Shown here: one piece after another, positions 7,952 through 16,079 of the stretch
Position numbering within the stretch: position 1 is the stretch's first letter
Layout: each line of letters opens with the position of its first letter
Source: Bacillota bacterium
GTDB taxonomy: Bacteria > Bacillota > Clostridia > Saccharofermentanales > Saccharofermentanaceae
Length of the DNA stretch: 31,638 nucleotides
Direction: 5' to 3'
Assembly: GCA_023397475.1 (NCBI GenBank)
Contig: JAEWUD010000008.1
Coordinates: 1 to 31,638, forward strand
The notes under the pieces: generated by a model
Database searches by the model: none
Seen by the model: only the letters and a program-made list of their open reading frames with translations
Told to the model about the DNA's origin: nothing
Program-made: the position numbers and the translations under genes

Positions 7952-9460
7952 TCAGCCTTCAAGCGGAATGCGTATGCAAATCTCTGTTCCCTTGTCCGGC
8001 GCCAAGCTGTGAATCTCGAATACGTCATTCCGATTATAGTACAACCGCAGTCGACTGATTACGTTAGAAAGACCGATGCCGGTGGAATCGGACCCCTCCT
8101 CTTGGGGCACGGGCTCACATTTCATGATCTCTGCGATCTTCTCCGGTTTGATTCCGTGACCGTTATCCTGCACCGAGATGACAATACCCGAGACATCGCG
8201 ATAAACGGAAAGCGTGATCTTTCCTCTGCGATCCAGCCCGCGAAGGCCGTGTTTGACGGCGTTCTCGACGATCGGCTGAATTACCATTCCGGGAATCTTC
8301 ACAGAGAGAAGGCTCTTGTCGATCTTCTTTCTGAAAATAATTCCGTCATCAAATCGTACGTTGATGATATACAGGTAGTTCTCAACAATCATCAATTCGT
8401 TCTCAAGCGTCATCAGCGCATTATCCTTGCGCACGTTATATCGGAAGAAGTCGGCCATTTTCTCAATGAATAGACAGGTCTTCTCCGCGCCCTCCATCAT
8501 TGCCAGTTGAGCGCCGGCGTTGAGAGAATTGAAGAGAAAGTGCGGGTTGATCTGGGCTTGCAGGTATCGAAGCTGCGTATCTTTCAGGTGCGTCTCCATC
8601 AGTAGCTCCTTCTCCTTAAGAGCTCGCTCATTCTCCATACTCTCCGTCACCTGACGTATGTATCTTCGAATGCTCTGCAGCATCTCATCAAATGCGTTGG
8701 TGACAACGCCGATCTCGTCGTTCGGACGCGGCCCCGACACCTCCGCTTCAATATTGCCGGCCGCGACGAAATTTGCCGTTTGTGCAAGTCGGATCAACGG
8801 CCGGATAACATTACCTGTCCAGAGAAGAATAACAAATATATTGACAGCTGTTAATGTTATTAGGACGACGGAGCTCGAGATCTCGAGATACTGCAATGAC
8901 CCGAGAAGAATGGAATAATTATCCGAGTTGATCTGAAACTGCATGTTGTTCAACGTATATATGTAATCGCGGATATTGTCGTGGATTCTTTCCGATTCCT
9001 CATAGCCGTTCTTGTATTTCTCGACGTTCTGTCCGCGCTTATCCTGAATCGCGGCGTCTGTTGTAGTAAGATAATTCTCTGACATCTGTAGGATATTTCT
9101 CTCGAGAAGAAGCATCTCGTTGTTCGTAACCTGGTTTGTCAACTGGCTGTAGAGCTCCGTAAATCGCTCCTCAGAACGATAATAGGTATCGAGCGCATCA
9201 GAACTCTTTGTCGTAAGATATTCATATAAACTGTCCTGAACGGCGTCCAATGAATCCGACAGTTCATTCAAGCTGATGTTGCTGACGTAAAGCTGATCCA
9301 TTCGGTCGATCGTGCGATTTACCTGCGAATACAGGATCAAATTGATGGAGAACACAAGGAGCGAGCTAATTGCATAGACAAGCATCAATTTAACGCGAAT
9401 CGACACAAAACGCGGCTTGATCTTCCCGATACGTGTGCTATTTGTACTCACAACACTCAT
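7952..9460 (-). CDS. YesM/LytS-type sensor histidine kinase
   Basis: The 502-residue membrane protein has TM1 at about residues 23-45, an extracytoplasmic helical sensor region (about 46-190) and TM2 at about 196-216. A HAMP domain (about 217-270), a His_kinase domain with the phospho-acceptor His307 in QINPHFLFNSL, and an HATPase domain follow. The HATPase shows the N box QPIVENAVKHG (about 395-405), DNGHGI (about 432-437) and STGIGLSN (459-466). It would phosphorylate the neighbouring YesN-type regulator. The ATG overlaps the stop of the anchored binding protein (ATGA), with GAGGAGG a rather distant 13 nt upstream, so translation probably relies on coupling. The gene order matches the C. 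beijerinckii LytS, which pairs with a membrane-anchored xylose-binding protein. Confidence 0.93.
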   Translation of the reverse strand: MSVVSTNSTRIGKIKPRFVSIRVKLMLVYAISSLLVFSINLILYSQVNRTIDRMDQLYVSNISLNELSDSLDAVQDSLYEYLTTKSSDALDTYYRSEERFTELYSQLTNQVTNNEMLLLERNILQMSENYLTTTDAAIQDKRGQNVEKYKNGYEESERIHDNIRDYIYTLNNMQFQINSDNYSILLGSLQYLEISSSVVLITLTAVNIFVILLWTGNVIRPLIRLAQTANFVAAGNIEAEVSGPRPNDEIGVVTNAFDEMLQSIRRYIRQVTESMENERALKEKELLMETHLKDTQLRYLQAQINPHFLFNSLNAGAQLAMMEGAEKTCLFIEKMADFFRYNVRKDNALMTLENELMIVENYLYIINVRFDDGIIFRKKIDKSLLSVKIPGMVIQPIVENAVKHGLRGLDRRGKITLSVYRDVSGIVISVQDNGHGIKPEKIAEIMKCEPVPQEEGSDSTGIGLSNVISRLRLYYNRNDVFEIHSLAPDKGTEICIRIPLEG

Positions 9461-10500
9461 GGTCGAATTGTATCCTCCTCATTCTCATGTTCCTTGACAA
9501 AGGAATCGACGGAGGATTTATCGATTACAGAGACATTGACACGGTAGAAATCACTGACATAACCCATTTCGCGATACTCTGTCAACGCATTCACGGCGAA
9601 AACGCCCATCTGTTCGGCATCCAGGACGAGGGTGGAATATATATTTCCCATCTGAATCGCCTTCAGGATCGTATCGGAAAAATGATCGCCAATGATCTGA
9701 ATCTTGCCGACGAGGTTGAAGTCAACCACGGCCTGGTACACACAAACAGTATTTACTGCGTTCAGACACACGATCAAGTCCGGATTCTCTTCGCGATTGA
9801 TGAGATAATCTCGAATCTCATTCTCGGCGTTGAAAGAACTAGACGCGTCGATCGGAACAGATGTCACACGAATTGACGGATCAAAGTATCGCTGCTCAAC
9901 CATCTCATTGATCTGCGTAAACACTGTATATTCATCAGAATTCTCTTTCTGCTCGTCAACAAAAACCACAATATCACGAATCGACTCGTCAGAGGAGTCG
10001 ATCGATCCGAGAACCTGCTTGCCATATTCACGACCGAGATCATAGGAATTCGTTCCGACATAACTGATACGGTCGCTCATCACTTCATCCGACATGACCG
10101 TGACCACAGGAATTCCTTTGGCGTTCGCAAGATCGATCATCTGGGCAATCGCAGGATCGTCACCCGGTTCAAGGATGATTCCATGGACGCCGGATTCAAT
10201 CGCCATCTGCATCTTCTCTTCCACCGAATACTCGCCGGAGAGATTCTCGCCGAGGATCTCAATAAATGCATCCTCGCGGGCGGCTTCATCCTTCATGGCT
10301 CCATACGCTGCCTGCCAGAAGGACATCTCGCTGTTGTCCGTGATAATGACATAATAATAGGAGTAACGTGTGGCTTCCTGCTCGCTGATACCGGACTCCT
10401 GCATCGTGTAATTATACATCAGAACGCTGGTCGCCGTAATCGCAACCAGAAGCAGGATTAATCCGATGAGTATCTGCCGGTAATTCTTCAAGAGCTTCAA
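9457..10500 (-). CDS. Membrane-anchored sugar-binding protein, proposed sensor subunit (XylFII-like)
   Basis: I choose the TTG at 10500, preceded by GGAGG 6 nt upstream, giving 347 residues that begin MKLLKNYRQILIG. An open frame continues upstream to 10629 but has no ribosome site and crosses a TGGTATAAT promoter element. The N-terminus has one hydrophobic helix (about residues 10-32) and no lipobox cysteine, so it is a signal anchor. The rest is a type 1 periplasmic-binding fold: MSFWQAAYGAMKDEAAREDA, VHGIILEPGDDP, GIPVVTVMSD and SYVGTNSYDLGREYGKQV. Proteins of this shape encoded before a YesM-type kinase act as the ligand-sensing subunit. The ligand is probably a pentose such as xylose, judged only from neighbours. 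The stop overlaps the kinase start (ATGA). Confidence 0.82.
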   Translation of the reverse strand: MKLLKNYRQILIGLILLLVAITATSVLMYNYTMQESGISEQEATRYSYYYVIITDNSEMSFWQAAYGAMKDEAAREDAFIEILGENLSGEYSVEEKMQMAIESGVHGIILEPGDDPAIAQMIDLANAKGIPVVTVMSDEVMSDRISYVGTNSYDLGREYGKQVLGSIDSSDESIRDIVVFVDEQKENSDEYTVFTQINEMVEQRYFDPSIRVTSVPIDASSSFNAENEIRDYLINREENPDLIVCLNAVNTVCVYQAVVDFNLVGKIQIIGDHFSDTILKAIQMGNIYSTLVLDAEQMGVFAVNALTEYREMGYVSDFYRVNVSVIDKSSVDSFVKEHENEEDTIRP

Positions 10501-10506
10501 GGGAAA

Positions 10507-10511
10507 CCTCC
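10507..10511 (-). promoter_or_regulatory. Ribosome binding site that decides the TTG start of the sensor gene
   Basis: GGAGG on the reverse strand sits 6 nt before the TTG at 10500. No comparable site precedes the upstream in-frame starts at 10629 or 10548, so the true product lacks the 43 extra residues of the longest open frame. Confidence 0.75.
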
Positions 10512-10546
10512 ACAAACACTGCGGAAAAGACAATATGCTAACGGTC

Positions 10547-10555
10547 ATTATACCA
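10547..10555 (-). promoter_or_regulatory. Extended -10 promoter for the sensor operon
   Basis: The reverse strand reads TGGTATAAT, a perfect -10 with the TGn extension, about 47 nt before the TTG start. The best -35 at 17 bp spacing (ATCGCA) is weak, which is usual for extended -10 promoters. Transcription would produce the five-gene sensor operon. A different promoter further upstream cannot be excluded. Confidence 0.6.
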
Positions 10556-10607
10556 CGCGACGGATGTCCTGCGATGCACCGCGCATAGGCATCAAAGTAT
10601 TTTGTTA

Positions 10608-10637
10608 TTGACTCGTTCTGTCGTGACATGCGATAAT
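10608..10637 (+). promoter_or_regulatory. Sigma-A promoter for the ROK regulator and MFS genes
   Basis: TTGACT (10608-10613) and GATAAT (10632-10637) are 18 bp apart, each five of six to consensus, about 50 nt before the ROK start. It is divergent to the sensor-operon promoter, with the two -10 boxes about 80 bp apart. Confidence 0.75.
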
Positions 10638-10686
10638 GTGCAAGTAATTAAAGAGACTTTCATAAGTATGTTCAATAAGGTGGACT

Positions 10687-11703
10687 ATGGACGACACGAA
10701 GCATTTTGATCTCGTTCGGCAACGAAACCGTCGATTCATTCGCAATCTGATGCGAGACTACCGTCAGATCGGCAAGGCGGATCTTGCCGAAGTTTCCGGA
10801 CTGTCATTCCCCACTGTTTCCGCACTTCTTGGCGAAATGCTCGCGACAGGAGAAGTTGTTTTACTGGACGAGACCCAGACGAGAGGCGGTCGTCCCGCGG
10901 GACAATATGCGCTGGCACCGCTTTTTCGCGCCGGCATCTGTGCGTATATCACGGATATGTTTCTGTGTCTGCGCGTTGTGGATGTGTTCGGCGAGACAGT
11001 TTTCGAGCGTAGACTTCCCTTTCCGGCAAACGACTGCGAAGCGGCGCTCAGCGACGCGATTCGTTATGTACAGAAGCGCTTCCCGACATTGGATGCCATG
11101 AGCCTCGGCTTGCCGGGCGTCGTACGTGACGGTCGTGTACTGTTTCTGCCGTCACATCCGGAACTGAACGGAGTCGACCTTCATGAACGCTTGCGTCAGA
11201 CATTTGGAATTGAGGTTTTCCTCGAGAACGACGTGAATGCGTTCGTTCTCGCGGAACGGGAGACATGGCCGAGTTTATTTCACTTCCTTCGCAGCGATGC
11301 TTGCTCCGGATCGGGAATTCTGATTGACGGGAAGTTGATGCGCGGCTCCGGAGGATATGCGGGAGAGATCGAGTATCTGGATCTTCCGTTAAGCGGATCA
11401 CACAGGACATTGAATGAACGACTTGCTATGATTGCCAGAGAATATAAGGACGAGCTTTATCGACGGGCTGTCAACCAATTAATCTCCGAGGTGCTGGTCT
11501 CCGTGGTATGTATTCTTAACCCGGCAGATGTGGCCCTATCCGGGTTTGTTCTGGATGACAGCGATCTCACGGAAATCAGCAATTTGATCAAGGCACGCTT
11601 GCCGCAAGAGAGATCTGCGAGACTCCACATTGTCTCGGATGTAGAACCGCTCTATTTCGCCGGACTGCTCAGCATTCTCGGTGACTACCGCAACATACAA
11701 TAA
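10687..11703 (+). CDS. ROK-family transcriptional regulator lacking the zinc motif
   Basis: The 338-residue protein has an N-terminal winged HTH (about residues 12-65; KADLAEVSGLSFPTVSALLGEM), a short wing with GGRPAGQYAL, and a ROK (sugar-kinase-like) domain. Recognisable pieces are SLGLPGVV, a VFLENDVNAFVLAE segment and GGYAGEIEYL. The Cys-rich zinc motif that usually follows the last segment (CGxxGCxE) is absent, and the chain is shorter than typical NagC/XylR-type proteins (about 380-400). It is therefore probably a DNA-binding sensor rather than a sugar kinase. AAGGTGG lies 3 nt before the ATG. The MFS gene follows after 35 nt, so the regulator probably controls that transporter and perhaps the divergent sensor operon. 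The effector is unknown. Confidence 0.85.
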   Translation: MDDTKHFDLVRQRNRRFIRNLMRDYRQIGKADLAEVSGLSFPTVSALLGEMLATGEVVLLDETQTRGGRPAGQYALAPLFRAGICAYITDMFLCLRVVDVFGETVFERRLPFPANDCEAALSDAIRYVQKRFPTLDAMSLGLPGVVRDGRVLFLPSHPELNGVDLHERLRQTFGIEVFLENDVNAFVLAERETWPSLFHFLRSDACSGSGILIDGKLMRGSGGYAGEIEYLDLPLSGSHRTLNERLAMIAREYKDELYRRAVNQLISEVLVSVVCILNPADVALSGFVLDDSDLTEISNLIKARLPQERSARLHIVSDVEPLYFAGLLSILGDYRNIQ

Positions 11704-11738
11704 ATCTTCGCCTTCTGCGCGATTATCGGAGGTTATTC

Positions 11739-12995
11739 ATGGCAACATTCATTCTTCTCCTGATTATTTATCTTGCCTTTGTCAGTCTTGGGGTTCCCGA
11801 CGGCGTTATGGGAGTAGCGTGGCCGGAGATGCAGCGCACCTTTGCCGTGCCTTTTGAAAGCGCCGGTTATATCACGGCATTCGGCACGATCGGTTCGGTG
11901 ACGTCGGCATTTCTCTCCGGTCATATTCTGAAGCGTTTCGGAACCGGAATCGTCGTCTGTTTCAGCTGCGCCCTGACCGGCGCCAGTTTTCTCGGTTTTT
12001 TCCTTTCCGGACATTTTGCCTTCCTCCTTCTTCTCGCACTGCCCTTGGGACTTGGTGCGGGAGCAGTGGATACCGGATTAAACGACTATGTCGCGCGGAA
12101 TTTCACCTCGCGCCACATGAACTGGCTGCATGCCAGTTGGGGCCTCGGCGCATTCGTCGGACCGATGCTTATGACCTGGGCAATTGTCAACACTGGATCC
12201 TGGCGTAACGGCTATCTGGGAGTATCCATCATTCAGTTATCCCTTTCTGTCTTGTTCCTTCTATCCCTTCCTCTTTGGAAACTTCCCGGGAAGCGAGCTA
12301 AACTCGATGCCGCCGCACCGATGGAGGACCACCGACCAAGGGAGAGTGGCGAGGCGGCTACGGATACGAATCCGGTCGTGCAACCGGCACCCCGTACCTT
12401 CGCTCAACGCTTACTGGGTGGATTCGGGAAGATCTTCCGTATGAAAGGACTTCTGGCAGGCATGCTCCTATTCCTTTTCTATGTCGGATCAGAGACAGCT
12501 GTCGGTTTGTGGAGTGCCAGTTATTTACGCTTCGCGCGCGATGTTTCCGTTGAGAATGCGGGTCTCTGGGTCTCCATGTTTTATGGAAGTATCACTGTCG
12601 GCCGAATCATCGCCGGCATCTTTGTCAACCGTATCGGCACGCGAAAAGCCATATGGATCGGAGTGAGTATCAGCATCATCGGTTTCGTTCTGTTGATGAT
12701 TCCCGTGGCAACAGATATCCTCTGTCCGCTCGCACTCGCCTTGATCGGTCTGGGATTCGCGCCGATCTATCCATGTGCGATGCAGGACGCTCCGATTTTT
12801 TTCGGCAAAGAATCCGCAATTGCGATCGGATACGAAATGGGTTGCGCAAACATCGGCTACGCATTTCTCCCTATGGCCGTCGGAAAGATTGCGGATGCGA
12901 CAACGCTCTTTGTCGTCCCCATCGCGGCTTTCCTCTTCCTCCTCTTGTGTGCAGCATCCTATCGAGTTCTTTCTCATGTCAAGGCAGAGGCATGA
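11739..12995 (+). CDS. Major facilitator superfamily permease, FucP/sugar-transporter-like
   Basis: The 418-residue protein has about 12 hydrophobic helices in two halves, split by a hydrophilic loop at about residues 190-225. The N-terminal half has LGVPDGVMGVAWPEMQRTFA and a loop HILKRFGTG at the usual MFS conserved position. The second half has GRIIAGIFVNRIGTRKAIWI. The overall pattern resembles fucose-permease-like and related sugar MFS proteins, but substrate specificity cannot be read. CGGAGG lies 7 nt before the ATG. The gene is 35 nt after the ROK regulator and ends shortly before a strong bidirectional terminator. Co-transcription with a sugar-type regulator suggests a sugar or sugar-derivative substrate; that part is inference. 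Confidence 0.85.
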   Translation: MATFILLLIIYLAFVSLGVPDGVMGVAWPEMQRTFAVPFESAGYITAFGTIGSVTSAFLSGHILKRFGTGIVVCFSCALTGASFLGFFLSGHFAFLLLLALPLGLGAGAVDTGLNDYVARNFTSRHMNWLHASWGLGAFVGPMLMTWAIVNTGSWRNGYLGVSIIQLSLSVLFLLSLPLWKLPGKRAKLDAAAPMEDHRPRESGEAATDTNPVVQPAPRTFAQRLLGGFGKIFRMKGLLAGMLLFLFYVGSETAVGLWSASYLRFARDVSVENAGLWVSMFYGSITVGRIIAGIFVNRIGTRKAIWIGVSISIIGFVLLMIPVATDILCPLALALIGLGFAPIYPCAMQDAPIFFGKESAIAIGYEMGCANIGYAFLPMAVGKIADATTLFVVPIAAFLFLLLCAASYRVLSHVKAEA

Positions 12996-13030
12996 TTGAA
13001 GTTTTTCCTTTTCGTTGAAGAAGTTTACGC

Positions 13031-13069
13031 AAAAAATCGGCTCCACCCGGAAGGTGGGGCCGATTTTTT
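13031..13069. terminator. Strong bidirectional terminator between the MFS gene and xylB
   Basis: AATCGGC-T-CCACC and GGTGG-G-GCCGATT form a 13-bp stem (one T-G pair) with loop CGGAA, flanked by A6 on one side and T6 on the other. It can therefore end the + strand ROK-MFS transcript and the - strand xylB transcript. Confidence 0.93.
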
Positions 13070-13086
13070 CGGAGGGACTATAGATC

Positions 13087-13111
13087 CTGTAAACGATGAC
13101 GGCGTTTACAG
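13087..13111 (-). repeat. Hairpin covering the xylB stop codon
   Basis: CTGTAAACG and CGTTTACAG pair perfectly (9 bp) around a 7-nt loop. The TAA stop of xylB lies within the stem, and the bidirectional terminator follows about 18 nt further. It has no T tract of its own; it may protect the 3' end of the mRNA. Confidence 0.55.
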
Positions 13112-14626
13112 AGAGGAAAGCGTCTTGTAATGATCCTTGAGGGACGGGTAGATCGATCGGTAGAGCGAATAGAACGACTCGTACTTCGCGTTTCTGTCCG
13201 CGTCGGGTGTCGCTTGATCCTTCGTGAGAACCGCGATGGAACATGCCTCGGGAACACTCGAATAGACTCCGGTACCGGTACCCGCAAGAAGTGCCACGCC
13301 GAGAGCGGGGCCTTCCTTGGAGGCGATGGTGCTGACGCCTACGTTATAAACATCAGCAAGCATCTGGCGCCAGAAGGGTCCTGAACCGCCGCCGCAAGCA
13401 CGCATGACATCAATCGGTGTATCCATACCGGAGATGACCTCGAAACAATCACGCAGGGAGTAGGATACACCCTCCATGACCGCACGAATCATGTCATTCT
13501 TCTTGTGCATCGCGGAAAGTCCGAAGAATACTCCGCGGCAATCTGGATCAAGATGCGGTGTGCGCTCGCCCATCAGATACGGAAGGAACAACATACGGTT
13601 CGCGCCGATCGGGGACTTTGCGGCTTCCTGATCCATCAGATAGTACGGGCTGACACCCATAAGTGCCGCAGCTTCCATCTCTGAAGAGCAGAAATTGTCG
13701 CGGAACCACTTGAGAGAGAGTCCGGCACCCTGGGTTACGCCCATGACATGCCAGCTTCCGGGCACGGCGCAGCAGAAGGTGTGAACACGGCCCTTTGGGT
13801 CGATATGCATCTGCGAGGTATGTGCATACACGACGCCGGACGAACCGATCGTTGTGAATGCCTGTCCGTCGCTGACGACACCGGTTCCGACGGCAGCCGC
13901 AGCGTTGTCGCCGGCACCGCCAACAACAGGTGTTCCCGGCTTAAGTCCGGTAAGAGCTGCGGCGGAGGCAGAAACCTGTCCGCTGACGACAATCGATTCA
14001 AACACCGGAGCGAGAAGTGACTTATCGATCTCAAGCTTTGTCAGAACCTCATCCGACCAGGCGCGAGCTCCGATATCCAGGAGCTGCATACCGGAAGCAT
14101 CAGAGACTTCCGTCGCGTATTCTCCCGTCAACATGAAGCGGATATAATCCTTCGGCAGAAGGATCTTCCTGCATCGTGCGTAGTTTTCCGGTTCGTTGTT
14201 CCTGACCCAGAGAATCTTGGAGGCCGTAAAACCGGTAAGAGCCGGATTCGCCGTGATCTCAATCAGACGTTCCGCGCCGACCTTCTCTGTGATCTCCGCA
14301 CATTCCTTGCCGGTTCTCTGGTCGCACCAGATAATCGAAGGACGAATGACCTTGTCGTCTGCGTCGAGCATGACCAAACCGTGCATCTGTCCCGAGAGTC
14401 CGACACCCTTGATTCCGGATGCGTCGATGCCGCCGGTTGTAACGACCTGACGGATCGTATTCGAAACCGCATTCCACCAATCGGCCGGATCCTGTTCTGC
14501 CCAACCGTTATGCGGCTGATACATCGGATACTCGATCAGAGCTGATGCGATCGTGTTCCCGCGATCATCGAAAAGAACGGTCTTTGTACCGGACGTGCCG
14601 ATATCAATACCTAATAAGTAATCCAT
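13106..14626 (-). CDS. xylB: Xylulokinase
   Basis: The 506-residue protein is a full-length FGGY carbohydrate kinase. It begins MDYLLGIDIGTSGTKTVLFD (first phosphate-binding loop) and has GWAEQDPADWW typical of xylulokinases. GLSGQMHGLVMLD, IIWCDQRTG, the catalytic GAGDNAAAAVGTG region (around residue 240) and GACGGGSGPFWRQMLAD-like sequence near 410-430 follow. It phosphorylates D-xylulose with ATP to xylulose 5-phosphate in the cytoplasm, feeding the pentose phosphate or phosphoketolase routes. AAGGAG lies 7 nt before the ATG. It is the last gene of the LacI-xylA-xylB unit, 85 nt after xylA, and a strong hairpin in that gap may lower its level relative to XylA. No anomaly is seen in the protein. 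Confidence 0.95.
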   Translation of the reverse strand: MDYLLGIDIGTSGTKTVLFDDRGNTIASALIEYPMYQPHNGWAEQDPADWWNAVSNTIRQVVTTGGIDASGIKGVGLSGQMHGLVMLDADDKVIRPSIIWCDQRTGKECAEITEKVGAERLIEITANPALTGFTASKILWVRNNEPENYARCRKILLPKDYIRFMLTGEYATEVSDASGMQLLDIGARAWSDEVLTKLEIDKSLLAPVFESIVVSGQVSASAAALTGLKPGTPVVGGAGDNAAAAVGTGVVSDGQAFTTIGSSGVVYAHTSQMHIDPKGRVHTFCCAVPGSWHVMGVTQGAGLSLKWFRDNFCSSEMEAAALMGVSPYYLMDQEAAKSPIGANRMLFLPYLMGERTPHLDPDCRGVFFGLSAMHKKNDMIRAVMEGVSYSLRDCFEVISGMDTPIDVMRACGGGSGPFWRQMLADVYNVGVSTIASKEGPALGVALLAGTGTGVYSSVPEACSIAVLTKDQATPDADRNAKYESFYSLYRSIYPSLKDHYKTLSSL

Positions 14627-14651
14627 AACGAACTCCTTGTCGAAATTTACG

Positions 14652-14687
14652 AAAAGACTTTCCTCCGCACAATCGCGGAGGAAAGTC
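14652..14687 (-). terminator. Intercistronic hairpin with T tail between xylA and xylB (attenuator or processing site)
   Basis: GACTTTCCTCCGC (13 nt) is repeated perfectly as its inverse 6 nt later (14656-14687). On the reverse strand the stem is followed by TTTTCG. This resembles a partial intrinsic terminator just after the xylA stop. Because the xylB ribosome site is intact downstream and no promoter is obvious, partial readthrough or stabilisation of xylA mRNA is the likely role. Confidence 0.75.
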
Positions 14688-14711
14688 CCATCGGTGCTTC
14701 GTTTCTTCGTA

Positions 14712-16025
14712 TTAGCCGAACATCACAGCGTTGAGAATCGTCTCAAGATACTCCTGACGTCCGCTCTCGGCAGCAACATTGCCCTTCTCAAGAGCATACT
14801 TCTCAAGATCCTGGATCGTCGCCTTACCGCTGACGATATCCGCGCCGATTCCAACATTGTAGCTGGAATAACGGTTCGCAACGAATTCATCAATGCGCTT
14901 GTCGTCCATGATCTTAACCGCGAGGCGAAGACCCAGAGCGAAGGCATCCATACCGGAGATGTAGCTGTAGAAGATGTCTTCGAGGGTGTTCGAAGCACGG
15001 CGGGGTTTGGAATCGAAGTTGAGTCCACCCTTTGTGAATCCTCCAACCTTCAGGATCTCGTACATCGCAAGTGTCGTGTCATAGATGTTTGTCGGGAATT
15101 GATCGGTGTCCCATCCGAGAAGAAGATCGCCCTGGTTGGCGTCGACGGAACCGAAGGCACCGTTGATCGCGGCAACGCGAAGCTCATGCTGGAAGGTGTG
15201 CATCGCGAGAGTTGCGTGGTTTGCTTCGACGTTGAACTTGAAGTCCTTCTCAAGGCCGTACTTACGAAGGAACGCAAGAACGGTAGAGACATCGAAATCG
15301 TACTGGTGCTTCATGGGTTCCTTCGGCTTGGGCTCGATGTAGAAATCGCCGGTGAAGCCGATGCTTCTGGCATAATCAACCGTCATGCGCATCAAGCGAG
15401 CCATGTTGTCCTGTTCAAGAGCCATGTCCGTATTAAGAAGCGTCTCGTATCCTTCACGGCCGCCCCAGAAAACGTAGCCCTCACCACCGAGACGAACGGT
15501 GATCTCAACGGCCTTTTTGATCTGTGCTGCGGCAAAAGCAAAAACATCCGCGCTCGGGGAAGTTCCGGCACCGTTCATGAAACGACGGTTGCTGAAAAGG
15601 TTCGCCGTACCCCAAAGAAGCTTCTTGCCGGTTCTCTTCATCTCAGACTCAAGAAGATCAGCGATAACGTCGAGGCGGGCATTGCTCTCCTCAAGAGTCG
15701 CTCCCTCAGGGGAGATGTCACGGTCATGGAAGCAGAAGTAATCGATATCCAGCTTCTCCATCAGCTCGAAAGCTGCCAGAGCCTTGTTCTTCGCGCTCTC
15801 CATCGGATCTTCGGAGCCATATTTCTTGTCGAGTGTGCCGCCGCCGAAAATATCGGTTCCCTCGGATACCATCGTGTGCCAGTAGGACATGCCGAAGCGA
15901 AGGTGTTCTCTCATTGTCTTGCCGTTAATGACCTCTTCCGGGTTATAGTAACGGAAAGCCATAGGATTCTTGGTGTCCTTGCCCTCGTAACGGATCTTGG
16001 GGACGTTCGGGTAAAATTCTGCCAT
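14712..16025 (-). CDS. xylA: Xylose isomerase, class II
   Basis: The 437-residue protein has the length and motifs of class II xylose isomerase. FCFHDRD contains His100 and Asp103 of the ring-opening site. WGGREGYE (Trp187), IEPKPKEP (Glu231, Lys233), NVEANHATLA (Glu267, His270), SVDANQGD (Asp295), GWDTDQFP (Asp306, Asp308) and LNFDSKPRR (Asp338) provide the two metal sites. It converts D-xylose to D-xylulose in the cytoplasm using divalent metal. The ATG at 16025 has AAGGAAGGA about 8 nt upstream. The gene lies 54 nt after the LacI-type regulator and is presumably transcribed from its promoter. All catalytic residues expected for the family are present. Confidence 0.97.
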   Translation of the reverse strand: MAEFYPNVPKIRYEGKDTKNPMAFRYYNPEEVINGKTMREHLRFGMSYWHTMVSEGTDIFGGGTLDKKYGSEDPMESAKNKALAAFELMEKLDIDYFCFHDRDISPEGATLEESNARLDVIADLLESEMKRTGKKLLWGTANLFSNRRFMNGAGTSPSADVFAFAAAQIKKAVEITVRLGGEGYVFWGGREGYETLLNTDMALEQDNMARLMRMTVDYARSIGFTGDFYIEPKPKEPMKHQYDFDVSTVLAFLRKYGLEKDFKFNVEANHATLAMHTFQHELRVAAINGAFGSVDANQGDLLLGWDTDQFPTNIYDTTLAMYEILKVGGFTKGGLNFDSKPRRASNTLEDIFYSYISGMDAFALGLRLAVKIMDDKRIDEFVANRYSSYNVGIGADIVSGKATIQDLEKYALEKGNVAAESGRQEYLETILNAVMFG

Positions 16026-16079
16026 GGTAGTTCCTTCCTTTCTCTTTGCGGTTCTGCCGCTGTTCCTAATAAATACTTC

